Below, one piece after another: positions 1 to 7,203 of a stretch of 17,206 nucleotides of DNA (the first letter of the stretch is position 1; the number at the start of each line of letters is the position of its first letter). The notes beneath the pieces were generated by a model. That model was not told where the DNA came from, made no database searches, and was given only the letters and a program-made list of their open reading frames with translations. A program made the translations under genes and the position numbers. Source of the DNA: JACDBD01 sp050743385 (GTDB lineage Bacteria > Actinomycetota > Acidimicrobiia > IMCC26256 > JACDBD01); NCBI GenBank assembly GCA_050743385.1, contig JBOGFJ010000016.1, positions 1 to 17,206 on the forward strand. The letters are read 5' to 3'.

Positions 1-138
1 ATGCCGATCATCCCGTCGTACAACCTCGACGCCACCCTCTCGCAGGTGATCGAGCTGGTGGTCACCGCCGCAACAGGGGCGGCGCCGCCGCCGGTGCTCT
101 CGTCCCGATCAGCCCCCACCCCTTCCCCGACCCAGTAA
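1..138 (+). CDS. C-terminal end of an unidentified protein (5' truncated by window edge)
   Basis: An open frame runs from the first base to a TAA at 136-138 and encodes 45 residues. It begins MPIIPSYNLDATLSQ and ends in a Ser/Pro/Thr-rich tail. The ATG at base 1 is probably an internal Met rather than the true start. The stop codon abuts the AGGAG ribosome-binding site of rho, so the two genes are likely co-transcribed. In mycobacteria the gene upstream of rho is homoserine kinase (thrB). Nothing in this short tail lets me confirm that, so no function is assigned. Confidence 0.55.
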   Translation: MPIIPSYNLDATLSQVIELVVTAATGAAPPPVLSSRSAPTPSPTQ

Positions 139-150
139 GGAGACCTCCAC

Positions 151-1800
151 ATGAAGGAGGAACAGCTCGAGCGTTCGGTGCTCGACGGCAAAGACCGCGA
201 GCAGCTGCACGCGATCGCGGGCGCGATGGGCCTGCGTGCCGCCACCCGCATGAAGAAGGCCGATCTCATCGAGGCCATCCTCGACGCCGCCAACGGCAAC
301 GGTGGTGAAGCCGCCGCTTCCTCCGACGGCAGGGGTGAGAAGGGCGCGGCTCGGCCCCGCCGCGTGCGCTCCAGCCGAACGAGCACGGCCGACGACGATC
401 CCATCGCTGCCCTCGCCGCCGAGGAGGACGCCCTAGCGTCCACCGACAGTGCCGACGCTCCGGCCGAGCCCTCGCCGCGCCGGTCCGCCAACAACTCCGG
501 TGAGGCAGCGGCGTCGGGCGAGGGTGAGTCGTCGGGTGGCACCGCGACCGCCGCGCGTCCTCGCGTCGAGGAGGAAGACACCCGCCAGAGCTTCGGCGAG
601 GGCAACCGCCGCCGGCGCCGGCGCCGGGGCCGGGGCGACCGCCAGGCCGAAGATGCCGAGCCCCAGGGCGAGCCCGAGCCTGCGCAGGGCCTGCTCGACC
701 TGCGCGACGAGGGCTACGGCTTCCTGCGCGCGACCGGGTATCTCGCCGGACCAAAAGACGTCTACGTGTCGGCTTCGCAGGTGAAGCGCTTCTCGCTGCG
801 CAAGGGCGACTTCGTTACCGGCATGACTCGGCCCGCGGCTCGTACGGAGAAGTACCCGGCGCTGCTGCGCGTCGACGAGATCAACGGCATGAGCCCCGAC
901 GACGCGCGCGCGCGGGCGCGCTTCGAAGACCTCACCCCGCTCTTCCCCGACTCGAAGCTGAGCCTCGAGCTCGACGACGAGCCGCTCAACATGACCGGCC
1001 GCATCGTCGACCTCATCTCGCCGATCGGGAAGGGCCAACGCGGTCTCATCGTGTCGCCGCCGAAGGCCGGGAAGACGACGATCCTCAAGCAGCTCGTCTA
1101 CTCCGTCGAGCGCAACAACCCCGAGGTGCATCTCATGGTGCTGCTCGTCGACGAGCGGCCCGAGGAGGTCACCGACATGCGCCGCCACGTCCTCCAGGGT
1201 GAGGTAGTGGCCAGCACCTTCGACCGGCCGTCCGACGAGCACACCCAGGTCGCCGAGCTCACCATCGAGCGGGCCAAGCGCCTCGTCGAGCTGGGCAAGG
1301 ACGTCGTCATCGTGCTCGACGGCATCACGCGGCTCGCGCGCGCGTACAACCTGTCGGCGCCGGCGTCGGGTCGCATCCTCTCCGGTGGTGTCGATTCCAC
1401 TGCGCTCTACCCGCCGAAGCGGTTCTTCGGTGCCGCCCGCAACATCGAGGAGGGCGGGTCGCTCACGATCATCGCCACCGCGCTCATCGAGACGGGCAGC
1501 CGGATGGACGAGGTGATCTTCGAGGAGTTCAAGGGCACCGGCAACATGGAGCTGCGCCTCGACCGGCGGCTCTCCGAGCGGCGGATCTACCCGTCGATCG
1601 ACGTCGAGGCGTCGAGCACACGCCACGAGGAGCTGCTCTTCGACCGCACCGCCCTCCAGCAGGTGTGGAAGCTGCGTCGGGTGCTCAACGCGCTCGAGGA
1701 CGGCAAGGGCCTCGAGCTGCTCATGGACAAGATCCGCACCACCAAGAGCAACGACGAGTTCCTCGCCGAGATCGCCAAGGCGCCCACCCCGGGCTCGTGA
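151..1800 (+). CDS. rho: Transcription termination factor Rho
   Basis: Hexameric RNA-dependent ATPase/translocase that ends transcription at Rho-dependent sites. The 549-aa protein begins with a Rho N-terminal helical domain (about residues 5-47). A low-complexity insert follows (about 50-178), rich in Ser/Ala/Glu and ending in an Arg run at about 153-163. Next come the cold-shock-like RNA-binding domain (about 180-255, with GYGFLR from 188) and the RecA-like ATPase. The Walker A motif PPKAGKTT is at 303-310 and Walker B VIVLD at 386-390. The Q/R-loop region and the Arg-finger segment (RLDRRLSERR) are intact. The start is ATG 151 with AGGAG at 138-142, an 8-nt spacer. The long insert between the N-terminal and RNA-binding domains is typical of actinobacterial Rho and makes it longer than the roughly 420-aa E. 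coli protein. Followed closely by rpmE. Confidence 0.98.
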   Translation: MKEEQLERSVLDGKDREQLHAIAGAMGLRAATRMKKADLIEAILDAANGNGGEAAASSDGRGEKGAARPRRVRSSRTSTADDDPIAALAAEEDALASTDSADAPAEPSPRRSANNSGEAAASGEGESSGGTATAARPRVEEEDTRQSFGEGNRRRRRRRGRGDRQAEDAEPQGEPEPAQGLLDLRDEGYGFLRATGYLAGPKDVYVSASQVKRFSLRKGDFVTGMTRPAARTEKYPALLRVDEINGMSPDDARARARFEDLTPLFPDSKLSLELDDEPLNMTGRIVDLISPIGKGQRGLIVSPPKAGKTTILKQLVYSVERNNPEVHLMVLLVDERPEEVTDMRRHVLQGEVVASTFDRPSDEHTQVAELTIERAKRLVELGKDVVIVLDGITRLARAYNLSAPASGRILSGGVDSTALYPPKRFFGAARNIEEGGSLTIIATALIETGSRMDEVIFEEFKGTGNMELRLDRRLSERRIYPSIDVEASSTRHEELLFDRTALQQVWKLRRVLNALEDGKGLELLMDKIRTTKSNDEFLAEIAKAPTPGS

Positions 1801-1837
1801 GGACAGACGGGCGGGAACAAACCGGGCGTCGCCGACG

Positions 1838-1843
1838 TAGACT
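1838..1843 (+). promoter_or_regulatory. Candidate -10 box of rpmE (TAGACT)
   Basis: TAGACT fits the actinobacterial -10 pattern TANNNT. It ends 9 nt before the rpmE ATG at 1853, so transcription would start about 2-3 nt from the start codon. There is no good Shine-Dalgarno sequence before that ATG. Both facts suggest a near-leaderless rpmE transcript in addition to readthrough from rho. No clear -35 box is visible. Confidence 0.4.
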
Positions 1844-1852
1844 GACGAGATC

Positions 1853-2062
1853 ATGAAGACCGACATCCATCCCGATTACGTCGAGTGCCGGGTGACCTGC
1901 TCCTGCGGGAACACGTTCACGACCCGGTCGACCGTGCCCGAGCTGCGCGCCGAGCTGTGCTCGGAGTGCCATCCCTTCTACACGGGCAAGCAGAAGCTGG
2001 TCGACACCGGTGGCCGCGTCGAGCGCTTCCAGCGCCGGTACGCCAAGTCCAAGCAGGCCTGA
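1853..2062 (+). CDS. rpmE: 50S ribosomal protein L31, zinc-binding type
   Basis: A 69-aa protein of the large ribosomal subunit, at the normal length for L31. It begins MKTDIHPDYVE, the family's usual N terminus. It keeps the zinc-ribbon cysteines C16, C18, C36 and C39, so it is the metal-binding (C+) form. The paralogous C- form that replaces it under zinc starvation lacks these residues. HPFYTGKQK after the last cysteine is also a conserved L31 segment. It lies 52 bp after rho, the same order as in mycobacteria. The next gene starts 2 bp after its stop. Confidence 0.97.
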   Translation: MKTDIHPDYVECRVTCSCGNTFTTRSTVPELRAELCSECHPFYTGKQKLVDTGGRVERFQRRYAKSKQA

Positions 2063-2064
2063 CC

Positions 2065-3006
2065 GTGGTGGGGCGCCCCCAGCCGCGCGCCATGGGCGGG
2101 CAGGCGGTGATGGAAGGCGTGATGATGCGGGGCGAGCACACCTGGGCGGTCGCGGTGCGCACCCTCGAAGGCGACATCGACGTCGAGGTCCACGACGCCC
2201 CCACCTGGGGCCAGCGGTGGTCGAAGGTGCCGCTCCTGCGGGGCGTCATGACCTTGGCGGAGTCGCTGACGCTGGGTTTCAAGGCCCTCTCGTGGTCGGC
2301 CAACAAGCAGGTCCCCGAGGAGGAGCGCCTGTCGTCGAAGGCGATCGGCTGGACCATGGGCGTGGCGCTGCTGTTCTTCATGGGCATCTTCATCCTGCTG
2401 CCCGCCTTCGGCGCCCGGGGCCTGAACCGGTGGCTCCCACTCGAGGGGTTCTGGCTCCATGCCGCCGAGGGAGCACTGCGCCTCGGACTCTTCATCGGCT
2501 ACATCCTGTTGGTGGGGCGACTCGCCGACATCCGACGTGTGTTCGAGTACCACGGCGCCGAGCACAAGGCGATCGCGGCCTACGAGAACGGCGTCGAGGT
2601 CACGCCGGAGTCCGCCCAGTGTTTCACCACCCAACACGTGCGGTGCGGCACCAACTTCCTGCTCACGGTGATGGTGATCACGATCGTCGTGTACGCATTC
2701 TTCGGTCGTCCTGCGCTGCCGATGCTGATCGCGTCGCGGGTCCTGCTCATCCCGCTCATCGCCGGCCTGAGCTACGAGATCATCCGGTTCGCGGCGCGAC
2801 ACATGGATTCGCGCTGGATGCGCGTCGCCATGCGGCCCGGCCTCGCACTCCAGCGGCTCACGACCCGCGAGCCGTCGCTGGATCAACTCGAGGTGTCGAT
2901 CGCGTCGCTCAAGGCCGTGATGACGGCCGAGCAGCTCGCCGAAGTCGAGGCCCGCCGGGAGCGTCCTGCTCCCGCGGTGCTCCCCGCCTTCCGCGGCGCC
3001 GTCTGA
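2065..3006 (+). CDS. DUF1385 family multi-pass membrane protein (YqhQ-like)
   Basis: The protein carries the DUF1385 N-terminal signature MGGQAVMEGVMMRG. It also has a histidine-rich stretch YHGAEHKAIAAYENG (H163, E166, H167) and RCGTNF (C194), which suggest a metal- or ligand-binding site. About four membrane segments are visible: AIGWTMGVALLFFMGIFILL, LRLGLFIGYILLVG, LLTVMVITIVVYAFF and LIASRVLLIPLIAGLSY. The biochemical function of the family is not established. I chose GTG 2065, 2 bp after rpmE, giving 313 aa. GTG 2068 or ATG 2092, which would begin directly at MGGQAV, are possible; the long upstream extension of this frame overlaps rpmE and is not credible. DUF1385 genes are commonly found beside rpmE and prfA, so the gene belongs to the housekeeping cluster. 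Confidence 0.88.
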   Translation: MVGRPQPRAMGGQAVMEGVMMRGEHTWAVAVRTLEGDIDVEVHDAPTWGQRWSKVPLLRGVMTLAESLTLGFKALSWSANKQVPEEERLSSKAIGWTMGVALLFFMGIFILLPAFGARGLNRWLPLEGFWLHAAEGALRLGLFIGYILLVGRLADIRRVFEYHGAEHKAIAAYENGVEVTPESAQCFTTQHVRCGTNFLLTVMVITIVVYAFFGRPALPMLIASRVLLIPLIAGLSYEIIRFAARHMDSRWMRVAMRPGLALQRLTTREPSLDQLEVSIASLKAVMTAEQLAEVEARRERPAPAVLPAFRGAV

Positions 3007-3014
3007 AGCCGCGG
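2991..3014. terminator. Hairpin between convergent genes, possible bidirectional terminator
   Basis: CCGCGGC (2991-2997) and GCCGCGG (3008-3014) form a perfect 7-bp GC stem with a 10-nt loop. The hairpin covers the DUF1385 stop codon and ends 6 bp before the stop of the convergent TetR gene. There is no U-tract on either strand, so it is not a classical intrinsic terminator. Confidence 0.3.
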
Positions 3015-3019
3015 GGGCG

Positions 3020-3619
3020 TCAGGCGTTGATCCGCCACGCCGGGATCCCCGACCGCACGAGCCCGGTCGCGAGGTCGACGAACTCGTTGTCACGGGCGGG
3101 ATCGCCGTACTCGAGCCAGTTGAGCACGGCTTCGACGAGGTAGCCCACCATCGTGTGCGCGGCCCACTCGTGCACCTCGACTGCCACGCGACCGGCCAGG
3201 AGCGCCCGGGACGCGTCGACCGCGTGATCTCGTAGCTCGCGGGCGTACTCTGCGAACTGCGGCTCGCGGGCGGCGTGCTGCCAGAGCAGCCGGAAGGCGG
3301 CGGGATCCTCGCGCGCGACCGTCAGGAGCGAGCGGGCGCCGAGACCGCTACTCGGACCGTCCGCGTAGCCGGCGAGGAACAGCTCGGCGAGCCGATCGAA
3401 CACGCGCTGGAGCACCGCGCGGTACAGCTCCTCTTTGGAGCCGAAGTGGCGGTACACGATCAGCTTCGTGATGCCCGACGCCGCTGCGATGTCCTCCATC
3501 GAGGTGGCCGCGTAACCGGCGCGAGCGAAGGCGTCGGCCGCGCCCCGCAGGATGGCGTCACGGCGCTCCGCCCGCGGAAGTGGCCGGCTGCGCGTGAGCG
3601 GTTGCGGTGCCGTCCCCAT
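3020..3619 (-). CDS. TetR/AcrR-family transcriptional regulator
   Basis: A 199-aa protein with a TetR N-terminal DNA-binding domain. The helix-turn-helix spans about residues 42-62, with MEDIAAASGITKLIVYRHFG followed by SKEELY, the family's most conserved stretch. The C-terminal part (about 70-199) is helical and ligand-binding in this family; no ligand can be read from it. The frame stays open upstream to 3811. I chose the ATG at 3619 because it gives the normal family length and sits just inside the divergent operator. A longer form would run through the operator and into the diiron gene. It diverges from the diiron/LLM operon, so it is probably the local repressor of that operon and of itself. 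Confidence 0.93.
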   Translation of the reverse strand: MGTAPQPLTRSRPLPRAERRDAILRGAADAFARAGYAATSMEDIAAASGITKLIVYRHFGSKEELYRAVLQRVFDRLAELFLAGYADGPSSGLGARSLLTVAREDPAAFRLLWQHAAREPQFAEYARELRDHAVDASRALLAGRVAVEVHEWAAHTMVGYLVEAVLNWLEYGDPARDNEFVDLATGLVRSGIPAWRINA

Positions 3620-3621
3620 GA

Positions 3622-3639
3622 GTATACTCTTCAGTATAC
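3622..3639. promoter_or_regulatory. Inverted-repeat operator for the divergent TetR regulator
   Basis: GTATACT (3622-3628), CTTC, AGTATAC (3633-3639) is a perfect 7-4-7 inverted repeat. It lies 2 bp upstream of the TetR ATG and 24 bp before the diiron gene start. Each arm contains TATACT or its complement, close to a -10 hexamer on either strand. Bound repressor would therefore block both promoters. Size, symmetry and position are typical of TetR-family operators; binding by this regulator is inferred. Confidence 0.8.
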
Positions 3640-3663
3640 ACCCCGAGTGCAAGAGGACACGGC

Positions 3664-4743
3664 ATGAGCAACCTCCAGCTCGAATGGACCGAGCGCGAGC
3701 TCCTCGCCTCCGATCCGATCGCGGCGCCGCTGACCGCGGCGGGTACCCGGTGCCACGGCGGTTTCGACGCCGACGGCGAGTACCGCTCGCCGCGCACCCG
3801 TTTCCGTGCACCGGCGATCGAGGCGTGGCAGCGCCGGCACCGGGAGCAGTTCGGGACCGACCTTCTCGACGTGCCGCTGTCGACGTGGCCGGAGAGCTAT
3901 CCCAACGTCGACCAGGCGAAGCTCCTGTTGCGGGCGGGGGTGCGCGACCCCATGGTCACCGTCCTCACCCGGATCGGCACGGTCGAGGGCTTCGGGGCCA
4001 TGATCCGCCACGCCGACATCGGCGATCCGCAACGCTTCTTCGACGAGAGCGTCGCCGGGACCGCCATCGCTCACCTCAACCGCGGACTGTTCGAAGCGCA
4101 CGCCCGCGACGAAGCCGGCTTCGACGACGAAGCGGGGCACAAGCAGATGTGGTTCGCCGCACGCGACATCGCCTTCGAGGAGCCCGTCACGGAAGACCAG
4201 ACCGCGGTGATGCTCGAGCGGATGGGCCTCAGCGAGCGAGCGCCCGCGGGCAGGGTATCCCGGCCCGCAGCGAGCGAGCGAGACAGGATGGAAGACGCCC
4301 GGGTCTTCGACGACCTCGACCTCGGTCTCGAGATGCTGGTCCAGCGGATGATCAGCATCCTGCTGATCGAGATCTCGGCGTTCCATACCTTCGCGTGGGC
4401 CGAGGCCGTGCTCGCCGACACCGACCTCGTCGCCGGCGACGGCGAGGCGGCGCGGGTTGTCTCGTACATCCGCCGCGACGAGACGCCCCACGTCGAGTAC
4501 CTCAAGACCGCGCTCACGGAGATGCGCGACCGCACGTTCGTGGGGGAGTCGGGACGGCGGCTCCCGGGCTCCGAGGTCATCGGCGAGCTGTGGGACCGTG
4601 GCCTCGCCGAATCGCTCGGCCCGCGCCGGGAAGCACTGCTCCGGACGACGCGCCGGGAGACCGAACGAGCCCTGCAGCCGCGTCCCGATCGTGGCGATCT
4701 GCTCACGGAGTTCGACGAACTGGGTAGCGTGCTCGTCGCATGA
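3664..4743 (+). CDS. Ferritin-like carboxylate-bridged diiron protein, unknown substrate
   Basis: The 359-aa protein has the four-helix-bundle diiron pattern. Candidate ligands are E144 (with H146 nearby), E156-x-x-H159 (DDEAGH), E236 (LLIEISAFH, with H241) and E273-x-x-H276 (DETPH). Such proteins activate O2 for oxygenation, N-oxidation or desaturation. The spacing is loosely like AurF-type N-oxygenases, but I cannot assign a substrate. ATG 3664 has AGAGGA (3652-3657) with a 6-nt spacer. The stop overlaps the next gene's start as ATGA, so the flavin oxidoreductase is translationally coupled. Residues about 190-208 (ERAPAGRVSRPAASERD) are encoded by a repeat element inserted between the second and third helices and look like a surface loop. 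It is probably repressed by the divergent TetR protein. Confidence 0.8.
   Translation: MSNLQLEWTERELLASDPIAAPLTAAGTRCHGGFDADGEYRSPRTRFRAPAIEAWQRRHREQFGTDLLDVPLSTWPESYPNVDQAKLLLRAGVRDPMVTVLTRIGTVEGFGAMIRHADIGDPQRFFDESVAGTAIAHLNRGLFEAHARDEAGFDDEAGHKQMWFAARDIAFEEPVTEDQTAVMLERMGLSERAPAGRVSRPAASERDRMEDARVFDDLDLGLEMLVQRMISILLIEISAFHTFAWAEAVLADTDLVAGDGEAARVVSYIRRDETPHVEYLKTALTEMRDRTFVGESGRRLPGSEVIGELWDRGLAESLGPRREALLRTTRRETERALQPRPDRGDLLTEFDELGSVLVA
4231..4280. repeat. Hairpin element flanked by 12-bp direct repeats inside the diiron gene
   Basis: AGCGAGCGAGCG occurs at 4231-4242 and again at 4269-4280. Between them lies a near-perfect hairpin: GCGGGC (4246-4251), A, GGG, TAT, CCC, G, GCCCGC (4263-4268). 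GCCCGCGGGC at 4242-4251 is itself a 10-bp palindrome. The reading frame passes through intact and gives a Ser/Arg/Ala-rich loop. This resembles a small REP- or MITE-like palindromic insertion. No second copy was seen in the window. Confidence 0.6.
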
Positions 4744-6110
4744 AGTTCGGGCTCTTCTACGAGCACCAGCTCCCGCGGCCCTGGGAGGAGGAGTCGGAGT
4801 ACGAGCTCCTCCAGCAGGCCCTCGAGCAGTGCGAGTTCGCCGACTCGCTCGGCATCGAATACGTCTGGGAGGTCGAGCACCACTTCCTCGAGGAGTACAG
4901 CCACTCGAGCGCGCCCGAGGTGTTCCTCGCGGCGGTATCACAGCGCACGCAGAACATGCGTCTCGGCCACGGCATCGTGCAGACACCACCCGCCTTCAAC
5001 CATCCCGCTCGGGTGGCCGAGCGCATCGCCATGCTCGATCTCGTCTCCGGCGGCCGGGTCGACTTCGGCACCGGCGAGTCGTCGTCGGAAGCCGAGCTGG
5101 GCGGGTTCCTCATCGACCCCGCCGAGAAGCGCCCGATGTGGGAGGAGGGCCTCCGCGTGGCGCTGCGGTGCCTCACCGAGGAGCCCTTCACCGGCCACGC
5201 CGGGAAGTACGTCGCGATGCCGCCCCGCAACGTCGTGCCGAAGCCCCGCCAGAAGCCCCACCCACCGGTGTGGGTGGCGTGCAGCCGGCGCGACACGATC
5301 CACCTCGCGGCCCAGAAGGCCATCGGGGCGCTCACGTTCGCGTTCGTCGATCCCGAGGAAGCGCGTCACTGGGTCGGCGACTACCACGACACGATGGCGC
5401 GCGAGGGTGTGCCGATCGGCGACGCCGTGAACGCCAACGTCGCCTGCGTGTCGACGTTCATGTGCCACCCCGACGAAGACGAGGCGATGGTGCGCGGACT
5501 GGAGGGAGCGAACTTCTTCGGTTACTCGCTCGCGCACTACTACGTGTTCGGGCGCCATCACCCTGGCAAGACCGACGTGTGGGCCGAGTACCAGCGACGC
5601 CGGGGCGACCAGGGCTACGACCCCGACGCGGTGCAGGCGGCGGCGGCCAACCGCGACCGCCTCGGTGCGAAGGTGGTGGAGGACGGCCTCGGTGGCCTGC
5701 GCGGCGCCGTGGGAACACCCGACCAGATCCGCGAGTTCCTGCGCCGGTACGAGGAGTGCGGCGTCGATCAGGTGATCTTCGTGAGCCAGGCGGGCAAGAA
5801 CCGCCACGAGCACATCATGGAGAGCCTCGAGCTCTTCGGTCGGGAGGTCCTCCCCGAGTTTCGCGACCGCGACGAGCAGGCCGAGCGCGACAAGGCGAAG
5901 CGTTTGGCGCCGACGATCGACGCGGTGCTGGCGCGGAAACCCGCAGAACACCATCCGCCGCTCCCCGCGCCCGAGTACGAGTTCCCCGCGATCCCGCGTG
6001 CGATGGCCGACCGCGCCGACGCCGACCAGTTCCACCAGTTCCTCGACGAGGTCGCCGACCAGAGCGCCCTCGGTGACCACTCCGTCCTCGAGGCTTATCG
6101 GACCAGCTGA
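4740..6110 (+). CDS. Luciferase-like (LLM class) flavin-dependent oxidoreductase
   Basis: A 456-aa protein of the bacterial-luciferase-like TIM-barrel family, which uses reduced FMN or F420 to oxidise or reduce organic substrates. It begins MKFGLFYEHQLPRPW and continues with EVEHHF, the typical barrel strands, and LDLVSGGRVDFGTGES (the LLM signature around RxxxGxGxG). GTPDQIREFLRRYEECGVDQ, the usual C-terminal barrel segment, follows. About 80 extra residues after the barrel are charged and helical. The ATG overlaps the diiron stop as ATGA, with no separate ribosome-binding site, so the two proteins are probably made in balance and act in one pathway. Whether the cofactor is FMN or F420 cannot be decided here. 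Confidence 0.92.
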   Translation: MKFGLFYEHQLPRPWEEESEYELLQQALEQCEFADSLGIEYVWEVEHHFLEEYSHSSAPEVFLAAVSQRTQNMRLGHGIVQTPPAFNHPARVAERIAMLDLVSGGRVDFGTGESSSEAELGGFLIDPAEKRPMWEEGLRVALRCLTEEPFTGHAGKYVAMPPRNVVPKPRQKPHPPVWVACSRRDTIHLAAQKAIGALTFAFVDPEEARHWVGDYHDTMAREGVPIGDAVNANVACVSTFMCHPDEDEAMVRGLEGANFFGYSLAHYYVFGRHHPGKTDVWAEYQRRRGDQGYDPDAVQAAAANRDRLGAKVVEDGLGGLRGAVGTPDQIREFLRRYEECGVDQVIFVSQAGKNRHEHIMESLELFGREVLPEFRDRDEQAERDKAKRLAPTIDAVLARKPAEHHPPLPAPEYEFPAIPRAMADRADADQFHQFLDEVADQSALGDHSVLEAYRTS

Positions 6111-6120
6111 ACGCTCCCGG

Positions 6121-6126
6121 TAGCCT
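6121..6126 (+). promoter_or_regulatory. Candidate -10 box of prfA (TAGCCT), leaderless start
   Basis: TAGCCT ends 6 nt before the prfA ATG at 6133, which would place the transcription start at the A of the start codon. No Shine-Dalgarno sequence precedes the ATG. The same hexamer sits 8 nt before the minus-strand start at 11980. Confidence 0.45.
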
Positions 6127-6132
6127 GGGCGC

Positions 6133-7203
6133 ATGTTCGACCGCCTGGCCGACCTCGAGACCGAGCTGGAGAAGCTCGAATCGCGCCTCCCCGAGCTCTA
6201 CGCCTCGGGAGACCAGGCAGCCGCGCGCGACGCCGGTCGGCGGCACGCGCAACTGAAGCCGGTCGTCGACACCTACCGCGAGTACCGCGCGGTCGCGCAC
6301 GACCTGAACGACGCCCGCGAGCTGCTCGGCCGCGAGGTCGAGCCCCAGATGCGCGAGTACCTGCAGGGCGAGGTCGAGGTGCTGGAGAAGGCGCTCGCCG
6401 AGCACGACGCCCGGTTGCGCGACCTGCTCGTGCCCCAGGATCCCGACGAGGGCAAGAACGTGATCATCGAGATCCGGGGAGCCGAGGGTGGCGAGGAGGC
6501 CAACCTCTGGGCCCGTGACCTCTCCAACATGTACCGCCGATACGCGGAGGCGCATGGCTGGAAGGTCGAGATGCTGGCGGGCCAGCCGTCCGACATGGGT
6601 GGCTTCCGTGAGATCTCGTTCGTCGTCAAGGGGCCCGACGCCTGGACCCGGCTCAAGCACGAGGGCGGTCCGCACCGGGTCCAGCGGGTACCGGTGACCG
6701 AGAGCCAGGGTCGCATCCACACGAGCGCGGCGACGGTCGCGGTGCTTCCCGAGGCGGAGGAGGTCGATATCCGCATCGACCCCAACGACCTCGACGTCGA
6801 CGTCTTTCGCTCGAGCGGCCCCGGCGGCCAGTCGGTCAACACCACCGACTCCGCGGTGCGCATCACCCACGCGCCGACCGGTCTCGTCGTCACCTGCCAG
6901 GACGAGAAGAGCCAGCAGCAGAACAAGGAGAAGGCGATGCGGATCCTCCGTTCGCGGCTGCTCGAGCTCGAGCGTGAGCAGCAGGCCGAGGAGATGTCGT
7001 CGACGCGCCGCGACCAGGTGCGGGGCGGCGGGCGATCCGAGAAGGTGCGCACCTACAACTTCAAGGAGAACCGGGTGACCGACCACCGGGTAGGGATCAC
7101 CTTGCACTCCCTCGACCAGGTGCTCGCCGGCAACATCGACGAGCTCGTCGACGCCCTTGCCGCCGCCGAGCGCACCGAGCAGCTGGGGGCGGGTGACGAC
7201 TGA
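6133..7203 (+). CDS. prfA: Peptide chain release factor 1
   Basis: Class I release factor that reads UAA and UAG and triggers peptidyl-tRNA hydrolysis on the ribosome. The 356-aa length is normal. The GGQ motif is at 231-233 within SSGPGGQSVNTTDSAVRITH. The stop-codon-reading tripeptide is PVT (187-189), which fits the RF1 PxT motif; RF2 would have SPF. The N-terminal region (1-100) is a helical coiled-coil domain. The start is set by MFDRLADLE, the family's normal N terminus; there is no ribosome-binding site, in line with a leaderless transcript. It overlaps prmC, whose product methylates the GGQ glutamine. Confidence 0.97.
   Translation: MFDRLADLETELEKLESRLPELYASGDQAAARDAGRRHAQLKPVVDTYREYRAVAHDLNDARELLGREVEPQMREYLQGEVEVLEKALAEHDARLRDLLVPQDPDEGKNVIIEIRGAEGGEEANLWARDLSNMYRRYAEAHGWKVEMLAGQPSDMGGFREISFVVKGPDAWTRLKHEGGPHRVQRVPVTESQGRIHTSAATVAVLPEAEEVDIRIDPNDLDVDVFRSSGPGGQSVNTTDSAVRITHAPTGLVVTCQDEKSQQQNKEKAMRILRSRLLELEREQQAEEMSSTRRDQVRGGGRSEKVRTYNFKENRVTDHRVGITLHSLDQVLAGNIDELVDALAAAERTEQLGAGDD

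Noticed and set aside
433..1866. 477-codon minus-strand frame opposite rho
   Set aside because: The plus strand is an unambiguous Rho protein; the reverse frame has no recognisable domain.
3552..4727. 391-codon plus-strand frame overlapping the diiron gene
   Set aside because: Arg/Pro-rich with no domain. The overlapping frame from 3664 has diiron ligands, a ribosome-binding site and a coupled downstream gene.
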